This document shows positions 41,506-49,202 of a stretch of 64,000 nucleotides of DNA, one piece after another. Under the pieces are notes generated by a model. The model did not search any database and was not told where the DNA came from. It saw nothing but the letters and a program-made list of their open reading frames with translations. Position 1 is the first letter of the stretch. Each line of letters opens with the position of its first letter. Position numbers and translations under genes: made by a program. Origin of the DNA: Rhizobium sp. BT03 (GTDB lineage: Bacteria; Pseudomonadota; Alphaproteobacteria; Rhizobiales; Rhizobiaceae); the NCBI RefSeq assembly GCF_030053155.1, contig NZ_CP125644.1, positions 262,236-326,235 on the forward strand, in the 5' to 3' direction.

Positions 41506-42180
41506 GTGAAGCAAGCCAGACGCAGAGAAGTCATCCGCACCGGAACCACCGTTGAACAGATGGTGAGGGCGATTTCCGACATGATCGTCACAGGCGAAAT
41601 CCTGCCGGGTGGAAAGCTGGATGAGGTGTCGCTTGCTGTTCGTTTCGACGTTTCGCGCACGCCGGTCAGGGAAGCGCTGCGTGAACTCAGCGCCATGGGA
41701 TTGGTTGCACGTGAACCAAACCGCAGCGCCGTCGTTACCAATGTCACCGAGGCCTATCTGCATTCGATGTTCGAGGCGATGGCGGAACTCGAAGCAATCT
41801 GCGCCAGGCTCTCGGCCGAGCGTATGACGGTCGATGAGCGGCGGGCGCTGGAACTGGATCATCGGGGATCGGTGAAGCTCGTGCATGCCGGCGCGGAAGA
41901 GGAATATTCGGCCCACAACACCGAATTTCACACCCGGCTTTATCGCGGCGCGCATAACGATCATATCTTCGAGATGGTGACTCAGACGCGGGCGCGGCTC
42001 GCGGCTTTTCGGCGGGCGCAGTTCCGTCTGCCTGGGCGCCTGGCGAAATCCTATGAAGAGCACGGCCGCATCGTGACCGCAATCATGCGCGCGGACGCCG
42101 CCGCCGCGGGGCAGGCGGCATATTCCCACGTGGAAATTGTCAGCGATGCCAGCGCGGTATTTGCAACGGCCGAGGAATAG
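41506..42180 (+). CDS. GntR-family regulator, FCD (FadR-like) subfamily
   Basis: A 224-residue regulator. The winged helix is at about 14-75 (EQMVRAISDMIVTGEILPGGKLDEVSLAVRFDVSRTPVREALRELSAMGLVAREPNRSAVV) and an all-helical FCD ligand domain follows (AMAELEAICARLSAERM, EFHTRLYRGAHNDHIFEMV, HGRIVTAIMRADA). It starts at a GTG with no strong ribosome site. It is divergent from the BMP/biuret hydrolase operon and is probably its repressor, acting on the TAAAGTGCATGCA repeats in the gap. Confidence 0.88.
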   Translation: MKQARRREVIRTGTTVEQMVRAISDMIVTGEILPGGKLDEVSLAVRFDVSRTPVREALRELSAMGLVAREPNRSAVVTNVTEAYLHSMFEAMAELEAICARLSAERMTVDERRALELDHRGSVKLVHAGAEEEYSAHNTEFHTRLYRGAHNDHIFEMVTQTRARLAAFRRAQFRLPGRLAKSYEEHGRIVTAIMRADAAAAGQAAYSHVEIVSDASAVFATAEE

Positions 42181-42220
42181 GCAGACCGCGACCGGTCAAT
42201 TACCCCGATTGCTTCCCGGT

Positions 42221-43018
42221 CTATTCCGCGGCTTCAATGAAACGGTGGCGCTCGTAGAGGAACTTCAGCACGGCCTCCCGGCATTTGAGATATGTCCTGC
42301 TGGAGGCGAGTTCGATGCGATTGCGGGGACGGGACATGGTCACATTGAGCACTTCGCCGATGCCGGCCGCCGGGCCGTTGGTCATCATCACGATGCGGTC
42401 GGAGAGCAGCACCGCCTCATCGACGTCATGCGTGATCATCACCATCGTGTTGCCGAGCCGGGCGTGGATTTCCATCACGGCGTCCTGAAGATGGGCGCGG
42501 GTCAGCGCATCCAGCGCGCCGAAAGGCTCGTCGAGCAGCAGGATCTTCGGCTCCATTGACAGCGCACGGGCAATGCCGACACGCTGTTTCATGCCGCCGG
42601 AAATTTCCGAAGGCCTCTTGTCCCTGGCATGCGCCATTTGCACAAGGTCGAGGTTGGCCATGACCCAGTCATGCCGCTCGGCCTTGGTCTTTGTTCGGTT
42701 GAAGAGTTTGGAGACGGCGAGATTGACGTTCTCGTAAACCGTCAGCCAGGGCAGCAGCGAGTGGTTTTGGAAAACGACGGCGCGTTCGGGACCGGGTCCG
42801 TTGACCTCACGGTTTTCGAGGAGCACGGCGCCTGAAGAAACCGGGGTCAGGCCGGCGATCAGATTGAGCAGGGTGGATTTGCCACAGCCCGAATGGCCGA
42901 TGATCGAGACGAATTCGCCCTCTGATATCGTCAGGTTGATGTCCTTCAGGACTTCGGCGCGCACGCCGCTGCGATCGAAATGTTTGTCGATATGATCGAG
43001 CTTCAAATAGGCATTCAT
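42221..43018 (-). CDS. nrtD: Nitrate-type ABC transporter ATPase
   Basis: A 265-residue single-cassette ATPase with GHSGCGKST, signature ISGGMKQRVGIARALSMEPKILLLDEPFGALDALTRAHLQD and switch His in MVMITHDVDEAVLLSD. These blocks match the nitrate/sulfonate/taurine subfamily; NGPGPERAVVFQNHSLLPWLTVYENV is typical of NrtC/NrtD. AAGGA lies eight bases before the ATG. It is the last of three genes with the NrtB and NrtA types and supplies energy for nitrate (or nitrite/cyanate) uptake. Confidence 0.9.
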   Translation of the reverse strand: MNAYLKLDHIDKHFDRSGVRAEVLKDINLTISEGEFVSIIGHSGCGKSTLLNLIAGLTPVSSGAVLLENREVNGPGPERAVVFQNHSLLPWLTVYENVNLAVSKLFNRTKTKAERHDWVMANLDLVQMAHARDKRPSEISGGMKQRVGIARALSMEPKILLLDEPFGALDALTRAHLQDAVMEIHARLGNTMVMITHDVDEAVLLSDRIVMMTNGPAAGIGEVLNVTMSRPRNRIELASSRTYLKCREAVLKFLYERHRFIEAAE

Positions 43019-43029
43019 CGGGACGGTCC

Positions 43030-43923
43030 TTAGTTGGCGGTGGCGCCGCGCGTGATGAGTTTGCCGAGCGCAGCCACCAGCTTGTCGAGGGCAAAACCGA
43101 CGATGCCGATATAGGCGAGCGCGACGATGATGTCGGGAAGGCGCGACGAGTTCCACGCGTCCCAGATGAAGAAGCCGATGCCGACGCCGCCGGTCAGCAT
43201 TTCGGCTGCAACGATGGCGAGCCAGGAGAGGCCGACGCCGATCCTGAGGCCGGTGAAGATGTAGGGCGCCGCCGAAGGCAGCATGATCTTCCAGAAAAAC
43301 TCGAGCTGGTTGAGCCGCAGCACTTCGGCGACGTTGCGATAGTCCTGCGGAATATTGCGGACGCCGACGGCGGTGTTGATAATCACCGGCCAGATCGAGG
43401 TGATGAAGATAACGAAGATTGCGGAAGGGTTGGAATCCTGGAAGGCTGCGAGCGATAGCGGCAGCCAGGCGAGTGGCGGAACCGTTCGCAGCACCTGGAA
43501 GATCGGATCGAGACCGCGCATTGCCCAGACCGATTGGCCGATGATCGCCCCGATGATAACCCCGGTGACGGCGGCAAGGCCAAAGCCATACAGCACGCGC
43601 TGCAGCGAAACGAGCACGCGCCAGCCAAGCCCGATATCCTGAGAGCCGTTGTTGAAGAACGGATAGGCGATCAGGTCGTAGCTCTCCTGCCAGACCCGAT
43701 GCGGCGAGGGCAGAGAGGCATCCGGCGATGAACAGAGCACCTGCCAGACGAGCAGGACGAGTACCAGCACGACGACTGGCGGAACGACGTTGCGAAACGC
43801 GGCGCTTGCCGCACGACCAAAATCGATCCGTGATCCGTGCTTGCCGGAAAATGGCAGAACCTTTGCCGCCGGCATGGCAGCGGCGGCAGTGGAGAGATTT
43901 TCTTTACTTGCCAGGGCGGGCAT
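43030..43923 (-). CDS. nrtB: Nitrate-type ABC transporter permease
   Basis: A 297-residue inner-membrane permease. The N-terminal membrane segment is at about 48-66 (VVPPVVVLVLVLLVWQVL), and the EAA loop (YRNVAEVLRLNQLEFFWKIMLPSAAPYIFTGLRIGVGLSWLAIVAAEML) is characteristic of the NrtB/SsuC group. GAGGAG lies seven bases before the chosen ATG; the frame stays open further upstream through the intercistronic hairpin, which I do not regard as coding. Confidence 0.9.
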   Translation of the reverse strand: MPALASKENLSTAAAAMPAAKVLPFSGKHGSRIDFGRAASAAFRNVVPPVVVLVLVLLVWQVLCSSPDASLPSPHRVWQESYDLIAYPFFNNGSQDIGLGWRVLVSLQRVLYGFGLAAVTGVIIGAIIGQSVWAMRGLDPIFQVLRTVPPLAWLPLSLAAFQDSNPSAIFVIFITSIWPVIINTAVGVRNIPQDYRNVAEVLRLNQLEFFWKIMLPSAAPYIFTGLRIGVGLSWLAIVAAEMLTGGVGIGFFIWDAWNSSRLPDIIVALAYIGIVGFALDKLVAALGKLITRGATAN

Positions 43924-43950
43924 CGACGCGCTCCTCACGGGAATGAAAGG

Positions 43951-43973
43951 CCGGCGCGCCCGCGGCGCGCCGG
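43951..43973 (-). other. Very stable intercistronic hairpin between nrtA and nrtB
   Basis: A perfect 10-bp all-GC stem, CCGGCGCGCC (43951-43960) with GGCGCGCCGG (43964-43973), around a 3-base loop. It lies just after the binding-protein gene and would protect its mRNA or attenuate permease expression. Confidence 0.65.
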
Positions 43974-43981
43974 AGGCGAGA

Positions 43982-45295
43982 TCAGGAGACGGCCTTGATC
44001 GAAAGGCTGTCGAGATAGGCGGAGGGATTTTCGGGATCGAAAACCTTGCCGTCAAAGAAGGTCTCCTTGCCGCGGGAAGACGATGCCGGGATGTCGGCTG
44101 CAGCAACGCCGAGATCCTTGGCGGCCTCGCGCCAGACGTCCTCGCGGTTGACCTGGTTGACCAGCGCCTTGACGTCGGTTGTACCAGGCAGATTTCCCCA
44201 GCGGATGTTTTCCGTCATGAACCAGGTGTCGTGGCTCTTGAACGGATAGGAGGCGCCGTCTTTCCAGAACTTCATATAGAGGTCGGTGGCCTTGGCCTCG
44301 CGGCCGTTGCCATAATTGATGTCGCCCTTGAGGCGGCCGAGCACGTCCTTGGTTGGAACGTTGAACCATTGGCGCTTGCCGAGGATATCGGCCATCTCCG
44401 CCTTGTTATCCATGCTCTCACACCACTGCTGAGCCTCCATGACAGCCATCAGCAGCGCCTTGGCAGCATTGGGATTCTTTTCGATCCATTCGGCGCGCAG
44501 CCCCAGCGCCTTTTCGGGATGACCCTTCCAGAGCTCGCCGGTGGTCGCCGCGGTGAAGCCGATGCCCTGGTTGACGAGTTGCTCGTTCCACGGCTCGCCC
44601 ACACAGAAGACGTCCATGTTGCCCACCTTCATATTGGCAACCATCTGCGGCGGCGGCACGACGATGGTCGAAACGTCCTTGTTCGGGTCGATGCCGCCGG
44701 CGGCGAGCCAATAGCGGATCCAGAGATCGTGGGTGCCGCCCGGGAAGGTCATGGCGGCCTTGATCTCCTTGCCCTCAGCCTTCTTTTTCTCGAAGGCGGC
44801 CTTCAGCTTGGAGGCATCGAGCTGCACGCCGGTTTCGGCATATTCCTTGGCGACGGAAATGCCCTGGCTGTCGAGGTTGAGCCGGGCGAGGATCGCCATC
44901 GGCACCGGCTTGTTGTTCTGGGTCACCTTGCCGGTATGCATGAGATAGGGCAGCGGCGAGAGGATATGGGCACCGTCGATGCCGTTTGCTGCGCCGCCCA
45001 GCACGAGATTGTCGCGGGTCGCACCCCAGGAAGCCTGTTTGGCCACATCCGTTTCCGGAAGTCCATGCTTGTCGAAAAAGCCCTTTTCTTTAGCGATGAT
45101 CAGCGGCGCGGAATCCGTGAGAGCGATAAAGCCGAGCTTGACGCCCTTCACTTCGGGGCCTGTCCCGGCGGCGAAGGCGCCGGACGGAAAGGCAGTCTTG
45201 ACGGCGCCGATGAGGGCAGCCGTCGCGGTCGTCTTGAGCATGCTGCGGCGGGTAATGCCGGTTGTCGAAATCCCAGTCGTCGAAATCTTTTTCAT
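43982..45295 (-). CDS. nrtA: Nitrate-type ABC transporter binding protein
   Basis: A 437-residue protein of the NrtA/CmpA family. The N-terminus carries a Tat-like motif (TRRSMLKTTATAALIGAVKTAFPSGAFA), then VKLGFIALTDSAPLIIAKEKGFFDKHGL, LVLGGAANGIDGAHILSPLPYLM, FPGGTHDLWIRYWLAAGGIDPNKDV and GNMDVFCVGEPWNEQLVNQGIGF. AGGGG precedes the ATG. The first residues contain an imperfect duplication (ISTTGISTTGI). Nitrate is the most likely ligand; bicarbonate is bound by the related CmpA. It is preceded by a sigma-54 promoter and a structured leader. Confidence 0.9.
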   Translation of the reverse strand: MKKISTTGISTTGITRRSMLKTTATAALIGAVKTAFPSGAFAAGTGPEVKGVKLGFIALTDSAPLIIAKEKGFFDKHGLPETDVAKQASWGATRDNLVLGGAANGIDGAHILSPLPYLMHTGKVTQNNKPVPMAILARLNLDSQGISVAKEYAETGVQLDASKLKAAFEKKKAEGKEIKAAMTFPGGTHDLWIRYWLAAGGIDPNKDVSTIVVPPPQMVANMKVGNMDVFCVGEPWNEQLVNQGIGFTAATTGELWKGHPEKALGLRAEWIEKNPNAAKALLMAVMEAQQWCESMDNKAEMADILGKRQWFNVPTKDVLGRLKGDINYGNGREAKATDLYMKFWKDGASYPFKSHDTWFMTENIRWGNLPGTTDVKALVNQVNREDVWREAAKDLGVAAADIPASSSRGKETFFDGKVFDPENPSAYLDSLSIKAVS

Positions 45296-45408
45296 CTGCA
45301 GGTTCCCCTCTGCTGGCTGAATTCGAACGCAAAAAAACGCCGCCGGAATTTACGTCCAGGGATGGGAGTATCCTGGAGTGCAAAGACCTTGCGACGTCGG
45401 TGTCTGTG

Positions 45409-45452
45409 TAGGCGCTTATGCCGCGCCTATCCGCGCCGGTCGCCGTTGACCG
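45409..45452 (-). promoter_or_regulatory. Structured nrtA leader with ANTAR-target-like hexaloop hairpin
   Basis: Read on the minus strand, CGGTC-AACGGC-GACCG (45452-45437) forms a 5-bp stem with a six-base loop that has A at position 1 and G at position 4, as in NasR/NasT (ANTAR) targets. A second stem, TAGGCGC with GCGCCTA, has a seven-base loop (45429-45409). The first hairpin would begin only a few bases from the predicted sigma-54 start site. A T7 run (in GGCGGCGTTTTTTT) occurs before nrtA, but I cannot draw a convincing terminator stem onto it. An antitermination leader is therefore suggested, not proven. Confidence 0.45.
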
Positions 45453-45467
45453 ATGCGCCTTAGAACC

Positions 45468-45484
45468 TGCAATCAGCGTGCCAA
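45468..45484 (-). promoter_or_regulatory. Sigma-54 (RpoN) promoter of the nrt operon
   Basis: The minus strand reads TTGGCACGCTGATTGCA, an exact match to the TTGGCACG-N4-TTGCA -24/-12 consensus with correct GG-N10-GC spacing. It lies about 173 bp before nrtA, leaving a leader of about 160 bases. This indicates NtrC-type nitrogen control. Confidence 0.85.
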
Positions 45485-45623
45485 TCCTGAAAGCGGCCGA
45501 TAACCGCCTGAATCAACAGGAGATATTTCGCAAATCTGCGTTTGATTATATTTTAGGCATCAGTTCGATGTGATAATACTTTAGGCGATCACTGCTATGC
45601 TCGCAGTCGTGAATGCGCCTATT

Positions 45624-45636
45624 TGTGCAATGCACA
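45624..45636. promoter_or_regulatory. Palindrome upstream of the nrt promoter
   Basis: TGTGCA-A-TGCACA is a perfect inverted repeat about 140 bp upstream of the sigma-54 promoter, a normal distance for an activator site. It is not a clean NtrC consensus. It shares GTGCA/TGCAC half-sites with the candidate GntR operator at 41215-41229. Confidence 0.4.
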
Positions 45637-45804
45637 CGCGCCGTTTCGGTTGCCCGGCTGGGACCAGCAAGCCGAAATCATCGCTCCAATCATGGATCTT
45701 GCCGAAAAGGGCGGAGAGGCTTTGGCAAAAATGCCGATGGCCACGCCCGCTGCCAGATGGTTAGCGGGGACGATCCGCGCCGGCGAGAGATCACCGCTGT
45801 CTCG

Positions 45805-46992
45805 TCACGCCGGAACGAGGTGGCCGCGTGAAATTTGCTCGATCGTCGTCACGCCGAGCAGGGCCATATTGCTATGGAGCTCTGATTTTAGGATGTCTGC
45901 CGCCCTCAATACGCCAGGCAGACCGGCAACGGCCGCCGCATAAAGGAACGGCCGCCCGACAAACACGAAACGTGCCCCCAGCGCCAAAGCCTTGATGATA
46001 TCGGTTCCGCGGCGAAAGCCGCCGTCGATCATGATTGGGATCCTGTCGCCCAGACGTTCCACGATCTCGGGAAGCGCCGCGAGCGGAGAGATGGCGCCAT
46101 CGAGCTGGCGGCCACCGTGATTGGAGACGATCACCCCGTCGGCCCCTGTCTCGGCGGCACGCACCGCATCGTCCGGATGAAGAATGCCCTTGACGATCAG
46201 CTTGCCGCTCCAGCGGTTGCGGATGCGCTCGAGATGGCTCCAGTTCAGATGGTCTCTTCGGCCAAAGTCCCGCGTAATGTTCGAGGCGATGATGGGCGCG
46301 CCTCTGGTTGCATAGGAGTTTTCAAAATGCGGGATGCCGTGGCGGGCGATCGTGCGCAAAAATGTCCCGATGGTCCATTGCGGGTGCGAGACACCCTGCC
46401 AGGCCAAAGCGAGGCTGGGCCGCAGAGGCGTCGAGAAGCCCGCCCGGATATTGTTTTCCCGGTTCGGGAGCGTGGCCGTATCGACGGTCAGCAACAAGGT
46501 GCCAAAGCCTGCCGCAGCAACGCGGTCCACCAGCGCATCGATGCGCTCGGGCTCACCGGGAAGGTAGGCCTGGAACCAGGTCGCGGGCGCGGCAGCAACA
46601 ACCTCTTCGAGCCGGATGAGCGAGGATCCGCTCATGATCATCGGAATCCCGACCTGCGCTGCGCCGGCGGCAAGAACAATGTCGCCGCGATAGGCCATGA
46701 GCGCGCTGATCCCCATTGGGGCGATACCGAAGGGTGCGGCATAGGCCTGACCGAATAAGGTCGTTGCCGTGCTTCGCGTTGATACGTCCTGGAGAACACG
46801 CGGTCGAAACGCATAAGCCTGAAAGGCTTCGACATTCTTTCGCAGCGATGCGTTGGTTTCGCTTCCACCGGAAATATAGCCGTAGAGCGGCTTTGGCAGA
46901 TGCCGTTTTGCCTTTGGCTCGAAGTCATCGAGGCAGAGCATAGCCTGCGCCAGCCGGGTCGACCGACGGGTGTCAAGGCTGCTTACTTTCAT
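45805..46992 (-). CDS. FMN-dependent 2-hydroxyacid oxidase/dehydrogenase (LldD-like)
   Basis: A 395-residue TIM-barrel flavoenzyme. FMN-site blocks (APMGISALMAYRGD; MIDGGFRRGTDIIKALALGARFVFVGRP) and the active-site His in VSNHGGRQLDGA are intact. It would oxidise a 2-hydroxyacid such as lactate, glycolate or mandelate. GGAGC lies six bases before the ATG at 46992. It lies 201 bp downstream of the BMP transporter operon on the same strand and may be its last gene or a separate unit; the 46993-47193 gap shows no clear promoter. Confidence 0.87.
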   Translation of the reverse strand: MKVSSLDTRRSTRLAQAMLCLDDFEPKAKRHLPKPLYGYISGGSETNASLRKNVEAFQAYAFRPRVLQDVSTRSTATTLFGQAYAAPFGIAPMGISALMAYRGDIVLAAGAAQVGIPMIMSGSSLIRLEEVVAAAPATWFQAYLPGEPERIDALVDRVAAAGFGTLLLTVDTATLPNRENNIRAGFSTPLRPSLALAWQGVSHPQWTIGTFLRTIARHGIPHFENSYATRGAPIIASNITRDFGRRDHLNWSHLERIRNRWSGKLIVKGILHPDDAVRAAETGADGVIVSNHGGRQLDGAISPLAALPEIVERLGDRIPIMIDGGFRRGTDIIKALALGARFVFVGRPFLYAAAVAGLPGVLRAADILKSELHSNMALLGVTTIEQISRGHLVPA

Positions 46993-47193
46993 GAGCTTGC
47001 TCCACTGGATTACAGGCGAATTTGTTTCCTTGGAGAGGGCGGTAAATCCCATTGCATCCACCGCTGCCGACTGTCAGCCTCCCCGCAGCTTCAATCTTCG
47101 CTTGCCTCGAATGCTTCCTTGCGACCCTTCCGAATGGACGGAAATATCAAGGTAACCAGCATACCGGCGGTAATCAACAGACCGCACGATATG

Positions 47194-48105
47194 CTAGCGC
47201 TCGAAGGGTTCTCCGAGCGAAGCGACACCGTTCAGTTTCAGCAGGCGACGGTCGGCGGAGATGATGCCGAGCACGATGATCGTGACGAGATAGGGCAGGC
47301 TCGACAGCAGCTGCGAGGGAACGTCCAGTCCGGTTGCCTGGGCCGCAAGCCCCATCAGCGAGACTGCGCCGAAGAGGCAGGCGCCGAGAAAAATGCGACC
47401 GGTAAGCCAGGTCCCGAAGACGACGAGGGCGATGGCGATCCAGCCGCGTCCGGCGATCATCCCGTCAGCCCAGAGCGGTGTGTAGACGACCGCCGCATAG
47501 GCGCCGGCGAAGCCGGCCATCGCGCCGCCGAAGGCGATGGCGAGGATACGGACCGATATCACCGAATAGCCGATGGCGTGGGCGGCCTTCGGGTTCTCGC
47601 CGACGGCGCGGACGACGAGACCAAGCTTGGTGTAGGCAAGTATGGCCCAAAGGGCGAGGGTCGCGGCGAGCGAAATCCACACGACAATGTCCTGGACGAA
47701 AAGGCCGCCGATGACAGGCAGTTCCGACAGCGCTGGAAGAGCAAGCTTTGGAAGGCCCTTGACCGTCAGGCTTTCATAGGTCTTGCCGAAGAGGGCTGAG
47801 AGGCCTTGGCCAAGAATGCCGATGGCGAGGCCGGCAGCCACCTGGTTTGCCCGGAACCCGAGCGTGACAAAGGCAAAGAGCAGGGAAAGGGCGGCGCTGC
47901 CGAGCCCTGCGACGATGAAGCCGAGAAAATGTCCGCCGCCATGATAAACGACGATGAAGGCGAGCACGGCGCCAAGGGCCATCAATCCCTCGACCCCGAG
48001 GTTGAGGACACCGGCGCGCTCGGCCACCAATTCGCCGAGTGCCGCCAGAAGAAACGGTGTCGCAGCCGCAAGCATGCCGGCAAGAATGAACTCGATGGCG
48101 TTCAT
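47194..48105 (-). CDS. BMP-type ABC transporter permease (YufQ-like)
   Basis: A 303-residue permease of the nucleoside class. LLAALGELVAERAGVLNLGVEGLMALGAVLAFIV and VRAVGENPKAAHAIGYSVISVRILAIAFGGAMAGFAGAYAAV are characteristic. It overlaps the partner permease gene by 4 bp (ATGA). It is the last transporter gene of the operon that begins with the split Rieske oxygenase genes. Confidence 0.92.
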   Translation of the reverse strand: MNAIEFILAGMLAAATPFLLAALGELVAERAGVLNLGVEGLMALGAVLAFIVVYHGGGHFLGFIVAGLGSAALSLLFAFVTLGFRANQVAAGLAIGILGQGLSALFGKTYESLTVKGLPKLALPALSELPVIGGLFVQDIVVWISLAATLALWAILAYTKLGLVVRAVGENPKAAHAIGYSVISVRILAIAFGGAMAGFAGAYAAVVYTPLWADGMIAGRGWIAIALVVFGTWLTGRIFLGACLFGAVSLMGLAAQATGLDVPSQLLSSLPYLVTIIVLGIISADRRLLKLNGVASLGEPFER

Positions 48106-49202
48106 GGCAGGCTCCGCTGGGCGGTGCGATGCCATTCAAGACGGTAGCGCACGAAGGCGACGGCGATCAGGTAGGCGAGCAGCAGACTACCCTGGAAGAC
48201 ACGGACGGCGGCGATCGGCAGACTGGCCGAGACCATGGCATTGTCGCCGCCGATATAGATAACCGCCATGACCAGCGCCGAGATCACGATGCCGATGGGA
48301 TGCAGACCGCCGAGATAGGCGACGATGATGGCCGCATAACCGTAGCCGCTCGCGACCGAACGCTGCAGCTGGCCGAGCGGACCGGCAACTTCGGCGGCGC
48401 CGGCAAGACCGGCAGCAAAACCGCCGATCAGCAGCGAAAGCCAGATCGCCCAACCTTCCCTGAAGCCGGCGTAACCGGCAGCCCGCGGCGCCAGGCCGCC
48501 GACCTGCAGTTTGTAGCCCATAAAGCTCTTCTGCATGAAGACCCAGGCCGCAACCGACAAACCGAGGGTGATGAGGAAGGAGACGTTGACGCGAGTGCCG
48601 GTAATCAAGGTCGGCACCATCGCGTCGTACTGGAACATCACCGACTGGGGGAAATTAAAGCCGTTCGGATCCTTCCAGGGCCCGAGCAGCAGATAGTTCA
48701 ACAATTGCGCGGCAACGAGGCTCAGCATCAGTGAAACGAGGATCTCATTGGCATTGAGGCGCACGCGCCAGAAGGCGGTGAGGGACGCCCAAATCGCGCC
48801 GCCGATGGCGCCGAGCAGCAGCATCGCCGGCCAGATCCACTGACCCGACGCCTGGGGAAACCAGACCGGAATGGCGGAGGCGAAGATCGCCCCAAGGATA
48901 AACTGGCCCTCGGCGCCGATATTGAAAACCTTGGCGCGAAAGCCGATTGCCAGCCCCTGGGCGATGAGGAGGAGGGGTCCGGCCTTTAAGAGAACTTCCG
49001 AAAATGAAGCCCAGGAGAGGAAGGGCTCGAAAAGCATCGCATAGACGACCGCGGCGGGGTCGCGGCCCATCAAGACGTAAAGGCCGAGATTCAGTGCGAT
49101 CGCACCCCCGAGCGCGACGACGGGGGCGCCCAAGGCCGCGGCCAGCGAGGCGCGCTCCCGGCGGACCAGAGTGGGAAGGGAAGTAGGGAACCAGACGCTC
49201 AT
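48102..49202 (-). CDS. BMP-type ABC transporter permease (YufP-like)
   Basis: A 366-residue permease with about nine membrane segments. Blocks include LLLIAQGLAIGFRAKVFNIGAEGQFILGAIFASAIPVWF, LNANEILVSLMLSLVAAQLLNYLL and YKLQVGGLAPRAAGYAGFREGWAIWLSLLIGGFAAGLAGAAEV. The start overlaps the stop of the ATPase gene (TAATG). It pairs with the YufQ-like permease to make the importer channel. Confidence 0.92.
   Translation of the reverse strand: MSVWFPTSLPTLVRRERASLAAALGAPVVALGGAIALNLGLYVLMGRDPAAVVYAMLFEPFLSWASFSEVLLKAGPLLLIAQGLAIGFRAKVFNIGAEGQFILGAIFASAIPVWFPQASGQWIWPAMLLLGAIGGAIWASLTAFWRVRLNANEILVSLMLSLVAAQLLNYLLLGPWKDPNGFNFPQSVMFQYDAMVPTLITGTRVNVSFLITLGLSVAAWVFMQKSFMGYKLQVGGLAPRAAGYAGFREGWAIWLSLLIGGFAAGLAGAAEVAGPLGQLQRSVASGYGYAAIIVAYLGGLHPIGIVISALVMAVIYIGGDNAMVSASLPIAAVRVFQGSLLLAYLIAVAFVRYRLEWHRTAQRSLP

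Larger units (their letters stand above)
45296..45804. other. 509-bp gene-free control region of the nrt operon
   Basis: Between the 3' end of the 2-hydroxyacid oxidase gene and nrtA. It contains the sigma-54 promoter (45468-45484), a leader with hairpins at 45437-45452 and 45409-45429, a weaker stem 45354-45376, a seven-T run just before nrtA, and a palindrome at 45624-45636. The rest (45640-45804) shows no gene with a ribosome site. Confidence 0.7.

Noticed and set aside
45354..45376. Intrinsic terminator in the nrtA leader (TCCAGG/CCTGGA stem plus T7)
   Set aside because: The 6-bp stem lies about 20 bases before the T-run and has an 11-base loop, so it is not a convincing terminator on its own.
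45623..45943. 106-residue plus-strand frame between nrtA and the 2-hydroxyacid oxidase
   Set aside because: It runs antisense into the oxidase gene, has no Shine-Dalgarno sequence and no family resemblance.
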